The notes: generated by a model from the letters alone, not told the origin. Shown: positions 1 to 7,700, numbered from the stretch's first letter. The stretch: 10,319 nucleotides of DNA from Phoronis ovalis (GCA_028565635.1 JAOXYB010065168.1:1-10319); one strand, 5' to 3'. Translations and numbers: made by a program.

Positions 1-411
1 ATATCAAAGAAGTTCTTACTACTCAAACCATCATTTCCGCGGACCCGCGTTAGTTGCCAGAATTCGAATAATTTCTAATTCGGCAATATGATACATGCGA
101 GTATTAACTGATACGAATACTGACGAATTAATTGTCTACGTACCATCCGTTTGACACTGGAAGGTCGCATGCAGATCAATAATATTAAATGTATTTATAT
201 AAACATTATAAAAGTACGTGTTCGAGTATACACTGCTTAGGTAGACGTGACAGTAATAGTGCCTAGCATCAATGACCAAATTTCACTGCAATAACTGTTT
301 GTGCCAGAGTGATTGTACAGTTGTATAGTTAGAGACGAATGAATCATCAGTATATCTCCATAGACATTCATATACTTCCATGTTTGACGCATTCGTAGTT
401 TAAGACAATGT
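1..411. other. non-coding stretch left of the kringle exons
   Basis: No recognisable exon, RNA gene or mobile element was found on either strand. In particular there is no further kringle signature (Pro-Trp-Cys-Tyr, which would read gtagcaccagg on the plus strand). The sequence is AT-rich and unique-looking. It is either 3' flank or an intron of the kringle gene on the minus strand. Confidence 0.4.
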
Positions 412-417
412 TTTATT
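412..417 (-). promoter_or_regulatory. possible poly(A) signal AATAAA after the left kringle exon
   Basis: On the minus strand a canonical AATAAA lies 8 bases past the in-frame TAA (426-428) that ends the left kringle reading frame. This would fit a terminal exon with a very short 3' UTR. AATAAA is common by chance in AT-rich DNA, so the call is weak. Confidence 0.3.
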
Positions 418-425
418 TGCTATGA

Positions 426-718
426 TTACTGCTGACCTGCTTGGCTTGGACAGTTTTGAATCGCACAATATTCCTTAGCGTCAAATGTATATGTTATGTA
501 GCACCAGGGGCCAAATGGATCTTTGTTAGGATTTCTGCAATACCTCAGTGCACCTTTGACGCCTCCATCATTAGGGTAGTAACGATCATCATTATAGGGG
601 TCATCTGGTATAAATATAATTGAGGCTTCCCAGAAATGGCAAACTGAACCTGAGGCACTATTATGCGTTAACCCAATGTATTCTTGACCTTCCGGGGTTG
701 ATTTACATAACGTCCATT
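426..718 (-). CDS. kringle domain exon (left copy), probably terminal
   Basis: This exon encodes one complete kringle, an extracellular disulphide-stabilised fold used for protein or ligand binding. The six cysteines appear in the contexts CKST, VCHFW, YCRNPN, PWCYI, YCAI and NCPS, which by family rule pair 1-6, 2-4 and 3-5. The start is set by the acceptor ATTAATACAG at 719-728, phase 1. The frame then runs to PSQAGQQ and TAA at 426-428. A GT donor (CAG|GTCAGC, exon end 437) also exists, which would make a 282-bp symmetrical phase 1-1 exon. This copy is degenerate. CQPW has become CHFW, the usual Asn before YCRNP is lost, the Trp three residues before the fifth Cys is Lys, and the C2-C3 loop is 33 residues against 26 in the right copy. 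The parent gene cannot be named because no other domain is visible. Confidence 0.8.
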
Positions 719-880
719 CTGTATTAATAAAATCATATGTCGCAAAAATCGCATACTACTAAGCTAGAGTCTTGTTACTGTTTAAATAAAGATCCGCATT
801 CAATGTTATTTTGTGTGGAAAATAATTAGTATGGATGTTTCATAAATTCAATTTAAGACTAGACAGCCTTTTAGCAAAGG
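719..880. other. non-coding, upstream intron of the left kringle exon
   Basis: This unique-looking AT-rich sequence lies between the left kringle acceptor and the repeat element. No further exon was recognised on the minus strand. Confidence 0.4.
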
Positions 881-891
881 TAGGGTTGCTC
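881..891 (+). repeat. left inverted end of the 881-1647 element
   Basis: TAGGGTTGCTC is an exact 11-base inverse match to 1637-1647. It also matches one arm of the right-end hairpin. Confidence 0.7.
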
Positions 892-1180
892 ATATTGGCT
901 TGTATGACCTCTAAATTACCTTTCAACATCATTTTTGAAGTTTTCAGCAAATAATAGAAATTTGTTGCTTTGGGACTTCTTGACCTCAAAATGTCCCCCT
1001 TCACTTTCTATGCTTTAACTCCGCACTGACATATATCATTGGACTAAACACCATGACTTGCAGAATATTTCCTAAATCAAATTAATTTAAAGATGTTTAA
1101 AAAAATTCAACTTTTAATAACCTAATACCATCACTTTCGATATTTCGAACAATTTTATAATTGTGTCCTTTGATCCCGAA

Positions 1181-1531
1181 ATGACCTTTGGACCCCAAAG
1201 TCAGCAATGGCCTACCCTGGGATTGTCAAAACTCAAATATCATTTCCTTAACTGTAACAGTCTTTGAGATATAGCTTAGTGAAAATTGGAAGATCAATAA
1301 ATTAATTGAAAAAATGCCAAAAAATAAAATTAAACCTTCTGATATCGAAATATTTTCAAGGATCATCAAAACTATTTTGTTGTAACTTAAGGCAATCATT
1401 TTTCCAAAATGTGACCTTTCAAATGACTTTTTGACCTCAAGGTCAACAATAGCTTACCCAAGGGATAGTATTAAGTAACAAGTTCCTAGCTGTAACCGTA
1501 TTCGAGATATAGCTAGATGAAAATTCGAAGA
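1181..1531 (+). repeat. two diverged direct repeats inside the element
   Basis: Copy 1 (about 1181-1293) and copy 2 (about 1423-1531) align across their length. Both start ATGAC(C/T)TTT and continue through a GACC(C/T)CAA(A/G)GTCA segment, (A/C)AATAGC/GGC-TACCC, GGGAT, CTGTAAC, GAGATATAGCT and GAAAATT(G/C)GAAGA. The offset is about 242 bp. Each copy is roughly 110 bp and clearly diverged, so the duplication is old or was present in the ancestral element. Confidence 0.65.
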
Positions 1532-1603
1532 GAACAAGAAGAAAACGAAGAAGAAGAAGAAAGAAGAAGAAAAAGGAGAAGAAGTAGAAGAAGAAGAAAG
1601 AAA
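1527..1603 (+). repeat. GAA/GAAA purine microsatellite
   Basis: This is a nearly uninterrupted run of purines made of GAA and GAAA units with a few interruptions (an ACG near 1545, a T near 1574). It directly follows the second core repeat, which is the expected place for the microsatellite block of HINE/pearl-type elements. Confidence 0.85.
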
Positions 1604-1622
1604 TCATACAAAACCAATAGGC

Positions 1623-1642
1623 TTGCTCCCTTATAGGAGCAA
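1623..1642. repeat. terminal hairpin of the element
   Basis: TTGCTCC and GGAGCAA form a perfect 7-bp stem around the 6-base loop CTTATA. The right arm overlaps the right inverted end, and the CTAG at 1649-1652 lies 6 bases past the stem. Confidence 0.7.
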
Positions 1643-1647
1643 CCCTA

Positions 1648-1854
1648 ACTAGCTTGGCCCTAAAATATGCAATAAGGTAAAGAGAAAAATCACATTACAA
1701 GCACTGTTCTTAATCTGCTAATAATTACGTACGTTGATTTAATCATTCGCAGTCTATCTGTTCAAAAGAATATCATTGTTAAGATAATTTCATTACCCTA
1801 AGTACGCTTATACTGGATCGCTTTTTCATTACAGTGACATTTTGTTTATCCTGA
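1648..1854. other. non-coding sequence past the right kringle exon
   Basis: No gene was recognised. On the minus strand the bases just left of 1866 (about 1831-1865) resemble those left of 437, in the form GTCAGCA(A/G)T(G/A)ATCA followed by AAACAAAAT-like sequence. Homology between the two kringle copies therefore extends past the proposed donor. Confidence 0.5.
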
Positions 1855-2126
1855 TCATTGCTGACCTGGGTGACAATAGGGAATTCCACAATAATCCCAA
1901 TCTCTAAATCTACGCTGACTGGATGTGTAGCACCAGGGACCACCGACTAACTTGCTAGGGTTTCTGCAATAATTTTTTGCGAGTAGCTTGCTCTCATCAT
2001 ACGGAAATGAAGAATCAGAATATATATCATCGGGTACCCAAGGTTGACATAACACACCTTTCTCAGTAGTATTTTGCGTCCCAAAGTATTCTGGGCCTCG
2101 CTCAGTTTTCCTACATTCCTCCAGTT
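1855..2126 (-). CDS. kringle domain exon (right copy), probably terminal
   Basis: This exon encodes one complete kringle of canonical appearance. The six cysteines appear in the contexts ECRKT, LCQPW, YCRNPS, PWCYT, YCGIP and YCHPG, and the family's conserved NYCRNP and WDYC motifs are present. The acceptor is TTTTTACCGCAG at 2127-2138. The exon then starts in phase 1 with AA CTG GAG. The frame ends HPGQQ and TGA at 1855-1857. A donor CAG|GTCAGC (exon end 1866) would give a 261-bp symmetrical phase 1-1 exon. Kringles act outside the cell or on the cell surface, so the parent protein should be secreted or membrane-anchored. No signal peptide or protease domain is visible here. Upstream exons must lie at higher coordinates on the minus strand or be spliced from afar. 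Confidence in the kringle is high, in the exon ends moderate. Confidence 0.88.
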
Positions 2127-2168
2127 CTGCGGTAAAAATGTATTCAATACACGTTGATACACAGGCAC

Positions 2169-2227
2169 ATAAATATATATATTTCTATATCTATATCTAT
2201 CTCTATAGCTATATCTATATGTATATC
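2169..2227. repeat. TATATC/TA low-complexity microsatellite
   Basis: Alternating AT is followed by repeated CTATAT units with interruptions (CTATCTCTATAGC). It sits immediately upstream of the right kringle acceptor, within the putative intron. Confidence 0.85.
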
Positions 2228-2272
2228 CCCCATTTCAATATAAAAATATAAGTGATCATGTAATAATAATTG

Positions 2273-2298
2273 GGATAGCTGCTGTTTGACAGCTATCC
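2273..2298. repeat. hairpin at the edge of a second repeat-like region
   Basis: GGATAGCTG and CAGCTATCC form a perfect 9-bp stem with an 8-base loop (CTGTTTGA). On the minus strand it is preceded by CAAACCCTATA and an A/G-rich stretch, the same order seen at the right end of the 881-1647 element. Confidence 0.65.
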
Positions 2299-2800
2299 TA
2301 TAGGGTTTGTACATTTTTTTATGTTCTTTCTTTTCCTAATTTTCAGAAATCTGTGTCTCTAAGGCACTTAAGGTAAGTTCATCTTGAGGTTAAAAGGTCA
2401 TTTAGAGGTGAAAGGTCAGATTGCACAAAACGTACCAAAATTATGGTATCAGGTTACAAAGAGGTCACCATGATGACATTTAAGGTTGTTTAGGTACTAA
2501 GCGGTCAACTTTTTGGCAATGTTTCATTTAACTAATAGAACAAATGTGCCATACCTTGAAAACAACTGGTCTTTCAGACTGGCTGTTTGACATATGCAAT
2601 GCCGGGGAGGGTATAGTTGACATTGAGATTAAAATGTAATCTAGACTCAAAATTGCTCAATTTGTTCAAGAATGAGGTTCTCATGTCATTTACAAGTCAT
2701 CCGTAGATCCCGAGGTCAATAGGATCAAAAAACTGAATTTTATTACTAAAATTCTAGGCCATCTAATTATGTTTTGATTCAGTTATTTATCTATCATAAT
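2299..2800. repeat. repeat-derived sequence rich in AGGTCA/TGACCT
   Basis: The stretch carries many AGGTCA-type half-sites (for example around 2394-2425, 2459-2467 and 2714-2719). An 11-base direct repeat of GCTGTTTGACA occurs at 2281-2291 and 2582-2592, and a G-rich box lies at about 2600-2612. It has no ORF and no exon signature. Such composition is typical of non-autonomous repeats in marine invertebrates. The boundaries are not resolved and the right limit is an estimate. Confidence 0.4.
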
Positions 2801-2810
2801 GATAATCAGC

Positions 2811-2826
2811 TAATTTTTCTTTTTAG
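2811..2826 (+). other. strong 3' splice-site-like sequence before the GPCR
   Basis: TAATTTTTCTTTTTAG has a branch-like TAAT, an uninterrupted pyrimidine run and AG at 2825-2826. The frame of the Met at 2848 is open back to 2827. The receptor exon could therefore begin at 2827, with a 5' UTR or a further coding exon upstream. Confidence 0.5.
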
Positions 2827-2847
2827 GGCATAACAACTGCATGTTTT

Positions 2848-3118
2848 ATGGAAACTTTACTACTAGTAGATGAGCCTGATACTACAGTGGCACCACTACC
2901 ACAAAAATCAAGACTGGATGCTGGATTTCTCAGTAAAATCCATCAGGATAATGAACTGGTTGTACCTACTGATACTGACAACAATGCTACGCTCAACTCT
3001 ACTGAAGGAGTGGCTTATCCTTTGCTATCCAGTTATCCTATGTTTTGGGTAGCTTTTTATATCAAGAATTACAAATATTTCATACTGCCTGAAATAAGTC
3101 TTATTTTGTTTCTTAGTT
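2848..3118 (+). pseudogene. N-terminus and start of TM1 of the GPCR, in a different frame from the receptor body
   Basis: From ATG 2848 this frame encodes an acidic, glycosylatable extracellular N-terminus with sequons N46-A-T and N50-S-T. It continues into a stretch (YPMFWVAFYIKNYKYFILPEI) that looks like the entry to TM1. The receptor body (HMHKSST onwards) is in the next frame and begins about 20 bases later. The frame 2 sequence just upstream (LFCFLVM) reads like the end of TM1, but it is closed by a TAA at 3095-3097. The conserved TM1 Gly-Asn is in neither frame. A deletion of 3n+2 bases, around 20, within 3091-3110 would explain both the frame change and the missing residues. A sequence error or a separate TM1 exon are alternatives. 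A very good acceptor-like tract ends at 3116. Confidence 0.6.
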
Positions 3119-4030
3119 ATGTTAAAGCATATGCACAAGTCCTCGACAAGTTTATACATGGGTATATTATCTATATTTCATACAGTTGTAATTTGGCTTA
3201 AGGCTCTAATTTTGATAGCTGATGAATATGACATTTTAGCTATCATAAACAATACAGGATGTAGAGCCACCTTATTTTTATTATCTTGGTCAGCATATGT
3301 TGCAGTATGGCTTGTTGTGTGCATGATAATTGAACATCTTATTGCTGTAGCATATCCTTTCAAGACATCACAATTATGCACTGTACGTAGAGCAGCAATT
3401 ACTGTATGCATACTTTGTGTTGTGAGTGCTCTGTTAAGTGTGCATTATTTAATTTATGGAAAGGTACATACCGGAAAAGGTACATGGACCTGTGAATGGA
3501 AGCCTCCATCTGATACTTTCAAATCTGGATACACCTGGATGCATATAGGTGTTTATTATTTCATGCCTTCAGTTATTATACTTGCTTCAAGTATTAGCTT
3601 AATTATTTTCATGTTAAAACGTTATGTTAAAAATGCAAAAATGACAACTGCAATACCTTTCAAGTTGCAGAGACGACAAAACCAAGTGACACTTATGTTA
3701 CTTGCAATTTCTGTTTCATCTACAATCTTGGCAACTCCATATGCTATACTGATGATTACAGAATTTTTTTGGAACTACTCCACTGACCTCACTCAATATC
3801 AACATGCTCAGTATCTTTTATTCTCCAGCATAGCATATCTCCTCATTGACCTAAATCAGAGCATAAATTTACTTTTATATTGTCTTAGTGGTAAAAGGTT
3901 TCGTCGAGATTTTTCTGAGCTTTGGTGTTTTCTTTGCATTACAAAAACTACAAAAAGTATTATTTCATGTGTCTTAGAAATGTCAGGTCATAAGAGTAAT
4001 AAACTAAAAAAATGTGCAACTGTATCATAA
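3119..4030 (+). CDS. rhodopsin-like (class A) GPCR, TM2-TM7, orphan peptide-receptor type
   Basis: This 303-residue ORF encodes a plasma-membrane receptor from the start of TM2 to the C-terminus in one exon. Approximate segments are TM2 9-33, TM3 46-70, TM4 92-114, TM5 139-166, TM6 189-215 and TM7 231-256, then an amphipathic GKRFRRDF helix 8. The TM3-ECL2 disulphide is available (C48, C125), as are P150 in TM5 and P207 in TM6. Several class A hallmarks are altered. The sodium-site Asp in TM2 is H21, DRY is E72-H73-L74, TM4 has no Trp, and NPxxY is N250-L-L-L-Y254. The SIN-x-x-LYCLSGKRFR ending is typical of FMRFamide/neuropeptide-like receptor families, but no ligand can be assigned. The ATG at 3119 lies at the TM1/TM2 boundary, so translation from it alone would lack TM1. 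The ORF is intact through TM7, so any inactivation is confined to TM1 or is recent. No classical AATAAA follows closely. Confidence 0.85.
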   Translation: MLKHMHKSSTSLYMGILSIFHTVVIWLKALILIADEYDILAIINNTGCRATLFLLSWSAYVAVWLVVCMIIEHLIAVAYPFKTSQLCTVRRAAITVCILCVVSALLSVHYLIYGKVHTGKGTWTCEWKPPSDTFKSGYTWMHIGVYYFMPSVIILASSISLIIFMLKRYVKNAKMTTAIPFKLQRRQNQVTLMLLAISVSSTILATPYAILMITEFFWNYSTDLTQYQHAQYLLFSSIAYLLIDLNQSINLLLYCLSGKRFRRDFSELWCFLCITKTTKSIISCVLEMSGHKSNKLKKCATVS

Positions 4031-4599
4031 ACTATTTTGAAACTTTTGTAGGAGAGAATACGCAAATCTTTGGAGGCTGAGTTTGGTTTTAAATTTTAGT
4101 ACATAACAGCCTGTTTTGTCTTATTACAATATCTAGTTCTGCTCCTGATGAAATTTATTTCTTATACCTAATTATTCTTGCAGAACCTTTACCATTAAAT
4201 GACATGTGCTACTTTTAAAGGTTCATGATTTTTCTATCCTCTGATTACCGGGAGCGTATTAATTCTCGCATGCCTACTGTTATTATGTTAGAATTATGTA
4301 TAAACTTGAAATTTTACTACTAACAGTTACTATTGTTAATAACAATTGCTTAATTGTTATAGGTAAATTTCAGTTTGCTTATTATATGTAAAACATGCAT
4401 AAATCTTGAAAGTTTTTCTCTATAACACACAATAATCTACCCGCATTGGCCATTAGTTGTCGTAGTCAGTTGAAAAGTTTGAAAAAGGGAAACATCAGAA
4501 TTAACTATTAATATAGGAATAACTCCACAAGAATACTCAGCTATGGAAAACAATAGAGACACAAAAAGGCGATATTCAAATAATTGAATGAAAGGATAC
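4031..4599. other. non-coding between GPCR stop and the last recognised KIF6 exon
   Basis: The sequence is AT-rich and no KIF6 tail exon was recognised on the minus strand. A variant poly(A) signal ATTAAA at 4194-4199 (plus strand) could serve the receptor transcript. On the minus strand, read-through from the KIF6 exon at 4600 meets a TAG at 4541-4543. Confidence 0.45.
4194..4199 (+). promoter_or_regulatory. possible variant poly(A) signal ATTAAA for the GPCR
   Basis: This is the first common signal variant found downstream of the GPCR stop, about 165 bases on. No downstream GU-rich element was evident. Confidence 0.2.
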
Positions 4600-4744
4600 T
4601 GATTTCATTGTCCCTCTGTCTCAGGAGATCTTGATGCTTTTTCAATTCAGTACTACTCACTTTTGAATCTTCCACAGGTCTAGAAGTAGGCGCTTCATGA
4701 TTAAATTCAGATGTGGATGTAGCAGGTTTTTCTTTAACATATCG
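4600..4744 (-). CDS. KIF6: KIF6 exon: RQRDNEI segment, last one recognised
   Basis: A low-complexity, variable stretch ([14 protein letters not shown] onwards) ends in [14 protein letters not shown], which matches the conserved 'L..RDNEI' of KIF6. The acceptor is TTCTGCAG. The donor A|GTATCC at 4594-4599 is weak. If unused, the frame continues about 20 codons to TAG at 4541-4543. The following KIF6 tail exons were not found to the left. Confidence 0.85.
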
Positions 4745-7700
4745 CTGCAGAAAATTACTTATAGTGAAATCACAACAAGAAACTTTAATCTACTATTTAT
4801 CCCATAATAAATAAAAAATCAAAGATACCTAAAGAAAAGTAGTAGTAGTATAGAATCGGTATATTTTGAGTTTACAGCAAGCACGACAACATCTGGTGAG
4901 AAATTTTTCATGTAAAGTTTACATTTGAAAAATTAAAAATATACCATTCAACTAGGTGGTGTTGCCATTTTCACTTTTCTTTAGGTTTTGATTGAAATTA
5001 TTTTTCTCTAGGTTACTACCAAATTTCGATTATAGAAACAGTAGATTTCTTTTCTTGGAAGTCACCAAAAAAATTTACATTTGCACATTATCAAATTACT
5101 ACAAGGTAATCATTATACATATTGATGCAGATGCTGTCAGGTGTTACCTTGAGAATTCTATAGCACTGCTGAATCTTTCTCATGTCAGCACCAACATTTA
5201 TTGTTGAATCTACATCAGGGTCATCAAGAAATGCTTTTACAGCTTCTTCACACCTAACAAATGACAGAAAAGCAAATATTGCATGAATGTGTAAAGTTAA
5301 AATTTTCGTTCTAAAAAAATGTGCTTGAAATTTAAAGTCAAATTCATAAATGTTTTCCTTCCGGCAAACCAATAAGCAATAAAACTATTATTATAGACAA
5401 TTACAGTGACATAATAAAGTGACAACAAAAGAAGTATATTCCAAAATATAAAGCACTTAAGGACTCGTATTCCAGTAATTATGCTTTTCGCCAATTCTAC
5501 ATGAGATTCCAGAAGTTGGATTACCGTTCAATTTCTTCCTCTGTAAGATCATCCATTCTCTGTTCTCCGGTAGCCATAGCAAGCTCCTCTTTCAACTGAG
5601 CAACCTGACTCTTCAACTTCTGTATCATCAACTTTGGGTCTAGTTCTTCATTTAAGATGGCATCATTCTTAATCATAGCGACTCGTTGCGCAAAACGACA
5701 AGTTGATATTGATTCCTACAAGATGTATTAAATTTTATAAAAACCTAATACAGAACTATGTCATTGTTCATTCATAGAATGTGACATGCTGGGATCGCTT
5801 GGGTGAGACTGGTCGCGCCACCAAGTGCATGCAAATAGCCTATTCATGAAAACAAATCACTGCATCACAGTGTTTTAAACTTTATTCAGAAAGAGCTTAC
5901 TTACATCAATGTTTTTCCTTTCAATAGAACAGGTTGCTATCATTGTTGTCATACAATTTCCACCTAAACTGTCTCGCAGAACTGACGTCATCATGGAGTT
6001 ACGATATGGAATATGACTTCTACTCTTCTCGGATAACGCTACAATTACCTGGAGTAAAATTGTATATGAGAATACCAGCAAAATTATCAACCTATCAAAA
6101 GCTTACACAATGATACAATGCATACACTAAGATACACCAAAAATATCATTAAAACTTGAAATTGGACATAATTTGAGTCAAAAAGCAAAAGTTGTATGTG
6201 ATATGATTGACATAGCTGTGGCTTTTTTATGAATTAGGAAATTTGTGATGGTGATGATATGGCCACTTTTATTTACTGTGTGGAATTTTAAGACATCGAG
6301 CTGATAACTTACCTGTTCCAAGTAATGTAGAGACAGATTAATATATTTGGCCTCCGTAAGTAGTATTCCATTTACTCCTGTTTTACCAATTCTTTCTGAC
6401 CTACAACACATTTGGAATTCAAAATAAGCTGTTGTTGAAATAATTAGAAACTGAAGTTAGTAAATATACTTGATGAAACTACAGGAATGTAAAATAAATT
6501 AAATAAACATATTTCTGAAATAAAGGCATAATTGAACTATTCTAATGATGAAACTGTGATGCAAGCTGTATGATTGCACGTTATATTATCTCCTGACAAA
6601 TGAGTACATGGGTCATAGTATTGTACAAACTTGTACAGGTGACAAACAGATCTGAATAAAAAACACCTTACCCAGCTAAATCAACAAGGTGAAGTTTGGC
6701 TCTACGAATGGTGGCTGATCCCACTTCTCTTGACTGAATGTGTATGGTGAATATACAGTGTGAACGTGTGGAAGCTTGATTCATAGGTGTCTGCAACAGA
6801 ACAACAGGGCATTTATCTCATAAAGCAAGACAGTGTAAGTGCTTACATGAAGACTTAGAAAACAAAATATTTAATAAACATTATTACTGTGCATATAGAT
6901 GCAAGACTTTATTTACTACATATTTGGCATATGCAAGTTTTTGCGATGTAGTGAAAGACATACATACAGCGAGAATAATTCTCATTCAAGTATACAAATA
7001 CTGTTACAGATTTTAAATTTCCCCCAAAGCTTATCTTGTCTTTTAATTTTATAAGTGTAATGATTGATGCAATGCATGATGGGACAAGCAAAGTCGGTTG
7101 TCAGTTTTGTAAACATTTATTGTGCTAAAAATAATCTTAAGATACAACTGATTTTTAACAAACCCATCAGATAACAAAACTGACCTCAGCTATCATTCTG
7201 TTTGTATCACCAAGGAATAATAAATTTAAGGCCTCTTCCTCGCTACTTGCTTGATGAGTCGAAAGATTTTTCAGATGGATATTCTGGTCTGTATCTTCTA
7301 GTAATGAAACTTTTCTACAAAACACATTTTTTTTGGCATTTTAAGTATAGATGCATATAACCAGAATAAATTCCAATATAGCTCTAATTGACCAAATACA
7401 AAAGGGATTTTAATATTAGATTCTCCGGGTGTATAAAAAAGGTTACTTTAGTCAATTACACATTTTGAAATGTAACAAGAAACTTGTAAAAATCAATAGA
7501 AAATGAACTACAGAAAGAAACTTACGGCAGATCTTCCAGCTTAGCTGCTTCATGTTTTGGGTCTAACAAGTCATATCCATTCTCATTATATATCTCCAGG
7601 TACGATACATGTGTTGTAAACTCATTTTCAGAATTCTGAAATAAGAAGATTACAAAGAAGCATCCTTCACTCAAATAATTAACTTGCATAACTTAGTAAC

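Larger units (their letters stand above)
881..1647. mobile_element. non-autonomous transposable element, Helentron/HINE-like architecture
   Basis: The stretch begins with TAGGGTTGCTC (881-891) and ends with its exact reverse complement GAGCAACCCTA (1637-1647). Between them are two diverged direct repeats with a 242-bp period, a purine GAA/GAAA tract, a CAAAACCAATAGG box and a 7-bp-stem hairpin at the right end. The sequence CTAG follows the last terminal base closely (1649-1652), and no convincing target-site duplication is seen. There is no long ORF, so it would depend on another element for movement. Inverted (sub)terminal repeats, core repeats, a microsatellite and a 3' hairpin without duplication are known of Helentron-associated elements such as DINE-1 and bivalve pearl elements. 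The class assignment is inference. A TIR-type MITE is the alternative. Confidence 0.6.

Noticed and set aside
441-623. 60-codon plus-strand ORF antisense to the left kringle
   Set aside because: It is a shadow of the kringle exon, which has six family cysteines and a splice acceptor. The antisense frame has no recognisable domain.
1947-2168. 73-codon minus-strand ORF overlapping the right kringle in another frame
   Set aside because: The kringle frame carries the conserved cysteines. This one is a frame shadow.
2841-2873. Short upstream ORF overlapping the GPCR start codon
   Set aside because: It has ten codons ending in TGA with no supporting evidence. Its relevance depends on an unknown transcript start.
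3098-3116. 19-base GT...AG segment whose removal would rejoin the GPCR frames
   Set aside because: It is too short for a metazoan intron, and removal would still leave TM1 without its Gly-Asn core and too short to span the membrane. It was noted only as an acceptor-like tract.
3178-3411. 77-codon minus-strand ORF within the GPCR
   Set aside because: It lies antisense to the TM2-TM4 coding sequence and has no domain features of its own.
4992-5207. 71-codon plus-strand ORF across a KIF6 intron and exon
   Set aside because: The minus strand here encodes the conserved GADMRKI segment. The plus ORF shows no signature.
5983-5990. Perfect CRE-like TGACGTCA
   Set aside because: It lies inside a conserved KIF6 coding exon (codons for Met-Thr-Ser), so the motif is explained by the protein sequence.
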